Part shown: positions 1-6,161 of the stretch, piece by piece
How positions within the stretch are numbered: position 1 is the first letter of the stretch
Layout: each line of letters begins with the position of its first letter
IMG/VR virus record: IMGVR_UViG_3300027734_000236
Span: 1-29,653 of that record
DNA from: a virus
DNA: 29,653 bases
Strand: one strand, 5' to 3'
Notes under the pieces: model-generated
The model's input: only the letters and a program-made list of their open reading frames with translations
What the model was told of the DNA's origin: nothing
Databases searched by the model: none
Position numbers and translations under genes: made by a program

Positions 1-64
1 GTAGTCCTCCGCTCAAGGGTTTTGAGTTTGACCCCACCCCCCAGAGTGCCAGGGGGGGTGTCAT
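1..64 (-). CDS. Partial ORF entering the left edge, possibly start of terminase small subunit
   Basis: An ATG at 64-62 overlaps the HNH stop codon as ATGA and opens a reading frame of 21 codons that is still open at the window edge (begins MTPPLALWGVGSNSKPLSGG). The four-base overlap matches the coupling used throughout this genome. HNH genes in HK97-like phages commonly precede the terminase genes, so this could be the start of the small terminase subunit. The sequence is too short and too C/G-rich to recognise a domain, and it may instead be non-coding. Confidence 0.3.
   Translation of the reverse strand, partial: MTPPLALWGVGSNSKPLSGGL
35..60. other. C/G-tract inverted repeat beside the HNH gene
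   Basis: CACCCCCC at 35-42 pairs with GGGGGGTG at 53-60 around a ten-base loop, an eight-pair stem in a region otherwise near 50% GC. It lies immediately downstream of the HNH gene, where cos-type phages carry packaging sites. No T-tract follows on the minus strand, so a terminator is unlikely. A role in packaging or end formation is inference. Confidence 0.4.
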
Positions 65-363
65 CGTTTGACCTTGTTGCCTCGACTGCCGTTGCATGAG
101 CGGTGCGCTCCGCGTAGTTCGGAGTTGGGGTCTGCTGGCACAACATGGTCTGCTTGCCAGGGGTCGTTTGGGTCTGAGGGTTTGCCACAGATCCAGCAGA
201 GGATGGTGGTGTCACGTACTCGCTTTGCGCGTGAGGCGTAATCGCCTTGATAGTGGATTCGCTTCTTATTCCGGTTGCGCTGCCATGCCCCCTGGCAGGA
301 GTCACATCGCTGGATGTTTTGTGTGAGTTGCCGGCACACTAGGCATGGTCGTTGGATGGGCAT
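61..363 (-). CDS. HNH endonuclease
   Basis: A 100-residue protein with the HNH (beta-beta-alpha metal) nuclease layout. Two N-terminal zinc-binding pairs (CLVC near residues 8-11 and CDSC near 20-23) precede a CWIC knuckle, the DPWQADHVVP core with the catalytic His, and the HRSCNGSRG C-terminal motif that supplies the last His, Cys and Asn. Small HNH proteins of this type sit next to the terminase genes in many HK97-like phages and assist cleavage of packaging sites. The gene starts eight bases after the replication-protein stop. The following frame overlaps its stop as ATGA. Confidence 0.88.
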   Translation of the reverse strand: MPIQRPCLVCRQLTQNIQRCDSCQGAWQRNRNKKRIHYQGDYASRAKRVRDTTILCWICGKPSDPNDPWQADHVVPADPNSELRGAHRSCNGSRGNKVKR

Positions 364-371
364 GGGTTGGG

Positions 372-2465
372 TTACCAGAGTTCTGATTCGAGATCGTTTT
401 GATCAAGGTTGGTGTGGGCTTGGGTGGGGGTGGTTCCGAGGTGGTTCCGATTTATGGGTAGTTCTGTCTGAGGTACGGAACCGCGTGTACCTTTTAGGTA
501 CACACGCTGGTTCCTTTGTACAGCATGGAGTGGATCAGGTGGTTCCGAAGTGGTTCCGAAGGTGGTTCCGAAATCGTGGGTGGTTCCGAGTGGTTCCACT
601 TTTTGGGTGCTGGTGGTTCCGAGTGGGTCTGGTCGGGGTTGTTTGCGACATTGGATGGCTCGTCCGATGGCTGACTTGTGGCCTAGTGAGATGCCTTGGT
701 CTTTGAGTTGACGTTGCACTTCGTTGACTCCGATGTTGATGGGGAATCCTAACTCGTCTAGTCGGTTGGCTATGTTGATTTCTTTGGTTGTCCAGCCTCG
801 TTGTTCTTTGCTGCGGAGTCTGATGGTGATGACATCATCAAAGTCTTCGACTATGAGGCTGACGGTTTCTGGTACCCAGCTGATGCGTGTGTGGGTGCGT
901 TTGAGGGTGAGTCCGTCATCGGATTTGTCGAGTCGGTACACGATGTCCACGTCATCGTTTTTGGCTGAGGATCCGCGTTGGCCTTGTTTCTTTCCTCCGT
1001 CTTTGCCTGCGTGGTCTGTGCGCACGCACGCAACGTTTGCTCTTTTAAGCGCAAGTCCAGTCGTCCTGGCAAATTCACGATAACTATCAGCAGAGTTCTC
1101 TTCACCATCGATGGCGCGTCCTGTGGTGTCTATCACTACGACTTCAGCCTTGGTGAGTTCTACCAGTTTGATGATGGCTGAGGCACCTTCGGTGGTGTTG
1201 AGTGAGGGGAGGTTTGGGATGAGCGCGTAATGCAAATGCGATAGGTCGTCGTCTTCTGTGTAGCCGAATTGTTCTAGGCGTTCGTAGAGGTCTGCTTCAA
1301 TCATTTCGTAGTCCAAATACAGACAGTGGACTGGTGGTTGGGCTGGTTGTCCGAGGATGGGTTTACCAGATGCGAGTGCTGCAACGACGTTGAGTGTGAG
1401 CCAGGACTTACCTGTCTTGGCTGAGGCGTAGAGGGCGGTTTGTCTGCCTTTGGCGATGAGTGGTTTGGCTAACCATTCTTCTGTTGCGTGTTCTAATGAC
1501 CAGAAGGTTTTCCAATCCACCAGCATCGACAGCATTTCGTCTGGTGTGGGGATTGGGGTGGTTGGTTCGGATTTGCCTTCAGAGGTGGCTAGGAACGCTT
1601 GTGAGGCTTGTTTCCAGTCTCCTGCATGCTTTGATGCTGCGAAGTATCCGAAGCGGTTGTAGCCCCCTTCGGGTAGCCAAGGGATGCTGGAGGTGAAGAC
1701 GATGAGTGCATCATTCCCGTTATGCCCTATCGTCGCGCTGGAGCCGTCACGTGGGTCTTTGCCTGGTCGAACCCAATGCTGTTCACCATGACGGTCAGTC
1801 TTGGCAAGTGTCCAGCCATCGGGGATGAGTAGCTGTTCCCATGTTGTCTTCGAGTTGTAGCGGGCTGAGGGTGTGTTGGGGTCTGTGAGGAATGAGTCGG
1901 GTTGGCCTTGAGGTTTGACCATCTCTGGTTGTTTGGTTAAGAGTTTGACTAACCAGTCTGGGGCTTTGGCTGGTTTGCGTTCGTGTGGGCTTGAGCCATC
2001 TTCCCATTGGTAGGCGCGTCCGTTGGGGTGGATGGTGGGGGCTGCGAGGACTTGGCCTCCGGTACCTCTGATGTCGAGTCCAACTCCGAGGCGTGAGCCT
2101 GCGTCGTTGCGTATGTCTTCGTCACAGTAGAAGTACAGGTGTTGTCCACCGCTACCTGTGATAGCGGTAACTGTTTCGGGTAGTTGACCATACTTTTCTT
2201 GTAGGTCATGAAGTGTGTCTGAGCCTTTGTATTCGTCCCTATCGTCCACGTCGAGAACAAAGATGCGTCCGTGTTTGGTTTGCCCTGTGGCAATACCGAT
2301 TCCGTATCCTGAGTATTGGCTGGTAAACCAATCGTTCACAACATGAATGTCGTTGGACGCTTTGTCTTGCCAAGCGTTCATCGGTGGATACTTCTCACCA
2401 GGCTTAATCGGGATAACCCTTATACCTAACTCCGCAAGTTTGATGGCTTCATCACGCATAGTCAT
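372..2465 (-). CDS. PrimPol-helicase replication protein (AEP primase/polymerase plus RecA-fold ATPase)
   Basis: A 697-residue replication initiator. Residues 5-175 form a bifunctional primase/polymerase domain of the archaeo-eukaryotic primase superfamily: LDVDD with metal-binding D72 and D74, TGSGGQHLYF with H109, and GLDIRGTGG with D131. A RepA/AAA_25-like ATPase follows, with Walker A ASAKTGKSW at 347-355 and Walker B VVVIDT ending near 447. Residues about 555-600 resemble a winged-helix DNA-binding segment. The last roughly 90 residues are Pro/Thr-rich, look disordered, and are encoded by a repeat array (separate entry). The protein should make primers and unwind DNA at the phage origin. 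ATG 2465 overlaps the methyltransferase stop (ATGA), so the two are translationally coupled. Confidence 0.9.
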   Translation of the reverse strand: MTMRDEAIKLAELGIRVIPIKPGEKYPPMNAWQDKASNDIHVVNDWFTSQYSGYGIGIATGQTKHGRIFVLDVDDRDEYKGSDTLHDLQEKYGQLPETVTAITGSGGQHLYFYCDEDIRNDAGSRLGVGLDIRGTGGQVLAAPTIHPNGRAYQWEDGSSPHERKPAKAPDWLVKLLTKQPEMVKPQGQPDSFLTDPNTPSARYNSKTTWEQLLIPDGWTLAKTDRHGEQHWVRPGKDPRDGSSATIGHNGNDALIVFTSSIPWLPEGGYNRFGYFAASKHAGDWKQASQAFLATSEGKSEPTTPIPTPDEMLSMLVDWKTFWSLEHATEEWLAKPLIAKGRQTALYASAKTGKSWLTLNVVAALASGKPILGQPAQPPVHCLYLDYEMIEADLYERLEQFGYTEDDDLSHLHYALIPNLPSLNTTEGASAIIKLVELTKAEVVVIDTTGRAIDGEENSADSYREFARTTGLALKRANVACVRTDHAGKDGGKKQGQRGSSAKNDDVDIVYRLDKSDDGLTLKRTHTRISWVPETVSLIVEDFDDVITIRLRSKEQRGWTTKEINIANRLDELGFPINIGVNEVQRQLKDQGISLGHKSAIGRAIQCRKQPRPDPLGTTSTQKVEPLGTTHDFGTTFGTTSEPPDPLHAVQRNQRVYLKGTRGSVPQTELPINRNHLGTTPTQAHTNLDQNDLESELW
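432..622. repeat. Iteron-like direct repeat array (GGTTCCGA), candidate replication origin
   Basis: The plus strand carries GGTTCCGA at 432, 443, 541, 552, 564, 582 and 615 and a near copy (GGTTCCAC) at 593. Start-to-start spacings are 11, 98, 11, 12, 18, 11 and 22 bases, mostly close to whole helical turns. The array lies inside the 3' end of the PrimPol-helicase gene. Different copies are read in different codon frames, giving GTT, EPP and RNH peptides, so the DNA rather than the protein repeat appears to be kept. Iterons next to or inside a rep gene are the classical binding sites of replication initiators. Origin function is inferred. Confidence 0.7.
477..514. repeat. Large imperfect inverted repeat between the two iteron blocks
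   Basis: The left arm 477-492 (GGAACC, GCGTG, TACCT) pairs with the right arm 496-514, giving about 16 base pairs with small bulges at 508 and 501-502 and a three-base loop. The outermost arms contain the GGTTCC core of the iterons in inverted orientation. The element lies between the two-copy block (432-450) and the six-copy block (541-622). It could form a cruciform at an origin. A terminator is unlikely because it sits within coding sequence and has no U-tract. Confidence 0.65.
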
Positions 2466-4324
2466 TGTGGAACCTGTTCTAGTTTCATGAGCTGCTTACC
2501 AATCCACTCAGCAACAGGGCTGGCGACACCATTACCGCATTGTTTATAGCGATGAGTGTCAGCCTGCTCCGTGCCATCAGCCTTGAAACGAGTGTGGTCA
2601 TCAGGCCAACCCATCAGCCGTTCACATTCCAACGGGGTTAGTCGACGCACAGCCATCGTCGGCTCAGCAACTAGGTGTTCGCCTCGGCTTGATGGCACAC
2701 CACCGTCACCACCTGACCGCAAGGTGGCAGCGACCTCACCAATCATTTGATGTGCAGGTATTCGACCAGCACGTAATGTTCCTGCGGTGTCATATTCTTT
2801 GACCCCAAACTCGGAGTCTTGGAACATCAACACACCTGTTGATTGTTTAGTGCCTGCTCGTAAAGCGTGATGGGTTTCGTTGATGCTGTCGTTGTACTCA
2901 TCGTAAGCAACAGCATGAACATCGGTACCAGTCAGGGTGAACATTGGGTCACCTTCTTCGGTGTGTCCTTTGCCAGCAGGGCCGTTCTGAGGTTGACGAC
3001 CAATCACATTCCCTTGAATGCCGTAAGCAACAGCGTTGACATGGGTTGAGGTGAGTGTCGCCATTGGGTCGCCATCGTTGCCGATACCTAAGCCTTGACG
3101 GTTTTGTGCATCATATTTCTCTGGGTCACGCAACGCATTACGAGTATCAATCGGATACGCAACAGATGGTGCTGCTTGGCTTGCTTTCAATGTTGGTGAT
3201 TGGTCTTCAAACACGTTTGCGTTGCTGCCAAATTGTGTGTCAAACGCAAGCATTGGAACATTGTTTCCTCCTGTTCCCATTCGTGCGCCCAATGTCTGCA
3301 CCGGTGGCTCATACACTCGCACATCATCAACCCTTGTACCGTCAACCAGCATCGGTTCAATGATGGCTGTAGTGGCACGAGTGTCACCAACATCAAACGA
3401 GTTGAGGTTGGGGTCCACTTCGCCTGGTACCCATGTTTCGTCATCGGTTGCTGATTGCGCACGACGAGACTTCACATACGGTTCAACTACGACTTTGTTT
3501 TCGTTGACATATTGGGTACTAATCATTTTGGCATCAGATGTGTTGAGTGAACCTACGATGTCCGAGCCGAGTATCCCACCTTCGGTGACAAGGTGACCGC
3601 AGTTCACGTCTTGATTTACGACGGTTGATTTGTGGTAGATGCTGGCACCGATTGCGTTGACGATTCCACCACCTGCTCCAAAGCTTTCTGTAAGCGTGTT
3701 GGCAGCACTTTTCCTCTTCGGTTTGCCCTTCGCAGTATCCCTTGGCAAGCTTTCGCCGACAGGTAGTAGCGGGCTTGGACAGTTTGAGGCGGTTGCAGAA
3801 TTGAAGATAGCGATGCAGAAGACCCTTCTGCGTCGTTGGGGGATTCCGAAGTGTTGCGCATCCAAGAGTCCCCATTCGATGACCATCGCCCCTGCTTTAG
3901 CCATTTCGTCAAGGATGACTCCGAAGTCAGCACCTCTGTTGGAAGATAATGCTCCTGCGACGTTTTCCCAAATAGAGATTTTTGGATATTCATTGTTTGT
4001 TTCCTTTCGTATTTCGTTGATGATTCGTATGCCTTCGTGAAATAGACCTGAGCGTTCGCCTTCCAAACCCGCTCTCTTGCCTGCGACTGAGAGGTCTTGG
4101 CATGGTGATCCCCATGCAACAACGTCTGGTGGTGTTCCGTGTCGGAGGATTTCTTGTGCTGTGAGTGTGGTGATGTCGCCCCATCGTGGTACTTGAGGCC
4201 AATGGCGTTCAAGGATGGAGTTGGCGTGTTTGTCCCATTCGCATTGGTAGATGGTTTTCATGCCAGCGTTTTCTAGTCCGAGGTCAAAGCCTCCGACACC
4301 GCTGAACAGGCTTAATACATTCAT
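2462..4324 (-). CDS. C5 cytosine-specific DNA methyltransferase with long variable region
   Basis: A 620-residue m5C methyltransferase. Motif I is LFSGVGGFDLGL at the N-terminus (AdoMet binding). Motif IV is GSPCQ with catalytic C75. Motif VI is ENV (E120) and motif VIII is QRRRRVF near 163-169. Motifs IX and X are RRLTPLECERLMGWP and QCGNGVASPVAEWIG in the last 60 residues. Between about 180 and 555 lies a very long variable region with degenerate units such as GDPMATLT, GDPMFTLT, GTLRAG and ATLRSG, far longer than a usual target recognition domain. It probably methylates phage DNA to resist host restriction, and the target cannot be read from sequence. A good SD (AGGAGGGACA) precedes ATG 4324. 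No partner restriction nuclease is present. Confidence 0.92.
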   Translation of the reverse strand: MNVLSLFSGVGGFDLGLENAGMKTIYQCEWDKHANSILERHWPQVPRWGDITTLTAQEILRHGTPPDVVAWGSPCQDLSVAGKRAGLEGERSGLFHEGIRIINEIRKETNNEYPKISIWENVAGALSSNRGADFGVILDEMAKAGAMVIEWGLLDAQHFGIPQRRRRVFCIAIFNSATASNCPSPLLPVGESLPRDTAKGKPKRKSAANTLTESFGAGGGIVNAIGASIYHKSTVVNQDVNCGHLVTEGGILGSDIVGSLNTSDAKMISTQYVNENKVVVEPYVKSRRAQSATDDETWVPGEVDPNLNSFDVGDTRATTAIIEPMLVDGTRVDDVRVYEPPVQTLGARMGTGGNNVPMLAFDTQFGSNANVFEDQSPTLKASQAAPSVAYPIDTRNALRDPEKYDAQNRQGLGIGNDGDPMATLTSTHVNAVAYGIQGNVIGRQPQNGPAGKGHTEEGDPMFTLTGTDVHAVAYDEYNDSINETHHALRAGTKQSTGVLMFQDSEFGVKEYDTAGTLRAGRIPAHQMIGEVAATLRSGGDGGVPSSRGEHLVAEPTMAVRRLTPLECERLMGWPDDHTRFKADGTEQADTHRYKQCGNGVASPVAEWIGKQLMKLEQVPQ

Positions 4325-4365
4325 GTTGTGTCCCTCCTACAGGATTAGTTTGTTGAGTGTAACTG

Positions 4366-4605
4366 TTATTCGTCTTCGTCTTGGTGATGGTTGAATGACC
4401 TGGCTATCCGATACTTCTCTGCTGCGGAAGCTGATTCGAGGAGGCCGAGGCTGGTTGAGGCGGTTTGGTTCCTGAGTGTTGTCACCCAAAATGATTGGTC
4501 ACCGTTGATGCGTTCAATGTTGGCGATGACGACATATCCGGTGCAGAGTCCTTCTGCTGATGCTTCGATGAACTCTGCGATTGGGTCTTCGTAGTCATTC
4601 GTCAA
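4366..4605 (-). CDS. Small conserved phage protein of unknown function
   Basis: An acidic, soluble protein of about 79 residues if TTG 4605 is the start, or 94 residues from GTG 4650. It contains a GYVVIANIERINGDQSFWV strand pattern followed by a Leu/Ser-rich helix. The layout loosely recalls small alpha/beta proteins (DUF7213-like) that are frequent among early genes of actinobacteriophages, but this is from memory and weak. Start choice is uncertain: neither candidate has a well-placed SD, and the shorter form limits the overlap with the preceding 30-residue frame to 11 bases. It is the last of the small-gene train and is followed by the methyltransferase. Confidence 0.6.
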   Translation of the reverse strand: MTNDYEDPIAEFIEASAEGLCTGYVVIANIERINGDQSFWVTTLRNQTASTSLGLLESASAAEKYRIARSFNHHQDEDE

Positions 4606-4687
4606 AGTCGTCTGGCTTATCTCCGCATAACGGTTTGGACGGTAGCGCACGTTTGGGGATGCAGTTGCAGATACGGGCTTTGGTCAT
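4595..4687 (-). CDS. 30-residue Cys-containing micro-ORF
   Basis: A frame of 30 codons (MTKARICNCIPKRALPSKPL then an acidic GDKPDDFDE tail) whose ATG overlaps the upstream stop as ATGA. A CNC motif and one further Cys could bind a metal, but this is speculative. The evidence for coding is the coupling signature and its place in an otherwise unbroken train of overlapping tiny genes. Confidence 0.45.
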   Translation of the reverse strand: MTKARICNCIPKRALPSKPLCGDKPDDFDE

Positions 4688-4854
4688 GATTGCTCGAAGA
4701 CTGTGTAATCGGCATGACTCATTTTGAGCATTCGTCCGTCAGCTTGGATAGCAACCCACGACGGACTATCCGGATCGCACAAGCAGCCTTGCAAGATTTG
4801 GGTGTCATGTTTAACCATTGACCCACATTTGTTGCATTGGATTCGGTAGATCAT
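4684..4854 (-). CDS. Small zinc-ribbon-like protein
   Basis: A 56-residue protein beginning MIYRIQCNKCG. A CxxC knuckle (C7, C10) is paired with a GCLCD knuckle in the middle, the pattern of a single zinc ribbon. The C-terminal part (WVAIQADGRMLKMSHADY) is a compact beta pattern seen in small actinophage proteins. An upstream in-frame ATG at 4971 would add 39 residues of Arg/Leu-rich, non-conserved-looking sequence. The ATG at 4854 is preferred because it overlaps the stop of the 20-residue membrane peptide as ATGA. Its function is unknown; it may bind nucleic acid or a host protein. Confidence 0.65.
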   Translation of the reverse strand: MIYRIQCNKCGSMVKHDTQILQGCLCDPDSPSWVAIQADGRMLKMSHADYTVFEQS

Positions 4855-4913
4855 CGGGTCAACCAAAAGAAGTAGCAGCCGAGAACGACTGCGAAACCGA
4901 TTATCATGTTCAT
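4851..4913 (-). CDS. 20-residue single-span membrane peptide
   Basis: A 20-codon frame, MNMIIGFAVVLGCYFFWLTR, almost entirely one transmembrane segment with a C-terminal Arg. It fills the gap between two neighbouring small genes and its stop overlaps the next ATG (ATGA). The SD is weak (AGAG upstream). Genes this short are usually missed. The hydrophobic composition and coupling argue for expression, but the length makes chance possible. Confidence 0.5.
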   Translation of the reverse strand: MNMIIGFAVVLGCYFFWLTR

Positions 4914-4924
4914 TTTTGTTTGCT

Positions 4925-5086
4925 CTAAAGTTCCTGTTGTGTGACGTGTAATTCTGATTTGATTGAGTCAAGTTCGTTACGCAAAGACTCGATCAGGCTG
5001 GTGGCCTCATTCAACATGTGTACCAGCTCGTTGCGTTCATAGCCCAACATGAACAGGTCTAAGGCGAGTTCGTTATCTTTGCTCAT
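4925..5086 (-). CDS. Small coiled-coil protein
   Basis: A 53-residue protein from ATG 5086, which overlaps the upstream stop as ATGA. An in-frame ATG at 5128 is less likely. After MSKDNELALDLF the sequence is a continuous amphipathic helix (LVHMLNEATSLIESLRNELD), consistent with a dimeric coiled coil. No enzymatic motif is visible. It resembles the two helical proteins encoded upstream at 5576-5937. Confidence 0.65.
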   Translation of the reverse strand: MSKDNELALDLFMLGYERNELVHMLNEATSLIESLRNELDSIKSELHVTQQEL

Positions 5087-5325
5087 CGTCGTTCCAGTTG
5101 TATTGGTGGTGACCAAGTTGAATCCCATGCGGAACCTGGCTTGGTGGCAATCCTAAGCGTCCCATCTTCTTCAAGGCTGACGAGGAGGTAGATGCCTCCG
5201 GCTAGGGCGGCTGAGGTGATGTCGTGGGATTGGATGTGTCCTACCCAGTTTGCCATCATGTCACGGTTGGCGAGGATGGTGATTGTGGATGGTGCGTCTG
5301 GGAACGTGCCGTTGTCGAGGCTCAT
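5083..5325 (-). CDS. Small hypothetical protein of the overlapping early train
   Basis: An 80-residue protein beginning MSLDNGTFPDAPSTITILAN. A hydrophobic central run (SAALAGGIYLLVSLEEDGTLRI) looks like beta-strands of a soluble fold rather than a membrane span, followed by TKPGSAWDSTWSPPIQLERR. The start at 5325 overlaps the previous stop (ATGA). The longer frame from 5400 would overlap the upstream gene by 79 bases. I do not recognise the family. Confidence 0.65.
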   Translation of the reverse strand: MSLDNGTFPDAPSTITILANRDMMANWVGHIQSHDITSAALAGGIYLLVSLEEDGTLRIATKPGSAWDSTWSPPIQLERR

Positions 5326-5579
5326 GGTTTTGTCCTGTTGAGTGTTGAGAAAATTGATGGGTTGATGTCTATCCATCCTCCATCGTTGCTGATGAAACAT
5401 TTGGATTCGGTGAGGCCGTATTCGATGTAGACGGTTTCTTCGTTGGTGGCTTCAGCGAACTTGGCGCAGGCTTCACGTTTGTCATGTTTGGCGATATTGC
5501 CGGCAACAAGGAACGTGAGGACAATTACGAGTGTCATCGCTAGGACACCAATGATGAAGTCACGGGCTTGGTTGGTCAT
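5322..5579 (-). CDS. Small membrane protein, one transmembrane segment
   Basis: An 85-residue protein with one clear N-terminal transmembrane helix (residues about 8-28, FIIGVLAMTLVIVLTFLVAG) preceded by the short MTNQARD. A hydrophilic domain of about 55 residues with two Cys follows (EACAKF and SKCFI), consistent with a disulfide in an exported domain. The ATG at 5579 overlaps the upstream stop as ATGA. Function is unknown; small membrane proteins in early phage clusters may act in host takeover or superinfection exclusion, which is inference. Confidence 0.7.
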   Translation of the reverse strand: MTNQARDFIIGVLAMTLVIVLTFLVAGNIAKHDKREACAKFAEATNEETVYIEYGLTESKCFISNDGGWIDINPSIFSTLNRTKP

Positions 5580-5731
5580 TGGTCGAGTCGCTTCCGCAGT
5601 TCATACACCTCAGCTTTGAGTTCAAGGATGCGTAGGTGTGCATTCTCTAACGCGACCTGCTGCACCTCAGTCTTGACGGTCAGGTCTTTGATGATGCCAG
5701 CAACCTTGTCTGAAAGAATCATTGGACTCAC
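5576..5731 (-). CDS. Small helical protein with GTG start
   Basis: A 51-residue protein read from GTG 5731, which shares bases with the upstream TGA (GTGA) and has AAGGAG seven bases before it. The in-frame ATG at 5722 is too far from that SD. The sequence is a single long amphipathic helix (VQQVALENAHLRILELKAEV) ending RKRLDQ, a likely coiled coil. Its stop overlaps the next ATG. It could pair with the neighbouring coiled-coil proteins. Confidence 0.65.
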   Translation of the reverse strand: MSPMILSDKVAGIIKDLTVKTEVQQVALENAHLRILELKAEVYELRKRLDQ

Positions 5732-5937
5732 AGTTCTGCTCCTTGGGCTAGGTACACGCGCAAGCGTGAGATGTCTGAGTTGGCTTGGGTGAGTGTTGTC
5801 CGGCAGGCTTCAAGTTCACGGAATAGGGAGTCTGCTGTGTCTTTGTAGTTGTCACGTTCCTTGATGACACGGGTGAGGGCGTTTTGTAGGTCGTTTACTC
5901 GCAGTTCTAGTTCTGCGAATTGGTTTACATCAATCAT
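5728..5937 (-). CDS. Small coiled-coil protein
   Basis: A 69-residue protein, almost wholly helical with heptad-like hydrophobic spacing (LELRVNDLQNALTRVIKERD, then LFRELEACRTTLTQANSDI). ATG 5937 has AGGAGG eight bases upstream and overlaps the preceding gene stop as ATGA. There is no catalytic motif. It is probably an oligomeric accessory protein of unknown role. Confidence 0.7.
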   Translation of the reverse strand: MIDVNQFAELELRVNDLQNALTRVIKERDNYKDTADSLFRELEACRTTLTQANSDISRLRVYLAQGAEL

Positions 5938-6065
5938 TTCTTTTGCCTCCTAGCAATTTCAATTTTGAGTGCTTCAATGGTTTTGAAGAGTCGTTCTTGG
6001 TCGCCTTGACCGACGAAACTTTTCTCAAGAAACGCAATAGCGTTCTTTAGGTCTTGGATAGTCAT
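5934..6065 (-). CDS. 43-residue helical micro-protein, first gene of the tiny-gene train
   Basis: ATG 6065 with a good SD (AGGAG, seven-base spacing) opens a 43-codon frame beginning MTIQDLKNAIAFLEKSFVGQ, mostly helical with a basic tail (ARRQKK). Its TGA overlaps the next ATG. It begins just after the palindromic hairpin at 6090-6145, so it is the first gene after a possible transcription boundary. Confidence 0.7.
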   Translation of the reverse strand: MTIQDLKNAIAFLEKSFVGQGDQERLFKTIEALKIEIARRQKK

Positions 6066-6089
6066 GTTTGCTCCTGGTTAAATAAGTGC

Positions 6090-6145
6090 GACAAGTTGGG
6101 TACCGCAGGGGGCTGAATGGGGGTCAGCTCGATACCCAACTTGTC
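6090..6145. terminator. 13-bp perfect inverted repeat with nested stem, possible bidirectional terminator or processing site
   Basis: GACAAGTTGGGTA at 6090-6102 is the exact reverse complement of 6133-6145. Inside the 30-base loop a second stem (GCTGA 6112-6116 with TCAGC 6124-6128) stacks above it. TTATT lies outside both arms (6081-6085 read on the minus strand, and 6151-6155 on the plus strand), so U-rich ends are present but weak in each direction. The element fills the only real gap between the SSB-like gene and the tiny-gene train. It may terminate or attenuate transcription, or serve as a protein binding site. Confidence 0.55.
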
Positions 6146-6161
6146 ACGATTTATTGTGGGT

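Noticed and set aside
477-514. Inverted repeat as an intrinsic terminator of the replication gene
   Set aside because: It is over 100 bases before the stop codon, is not followed by a U-tract, and sits between iteron copies.
432-622. CRISPR-like array
   Set aside because: Repeats are only 8 bases, spacers are 3-14 bases, and no cas genes are present.
3055-4040. Several frames on both strands inside the methyltransferase variable region
   Set aside because: Composition is random-like and they overlap a frame with all C5-methyltransferase motifs.
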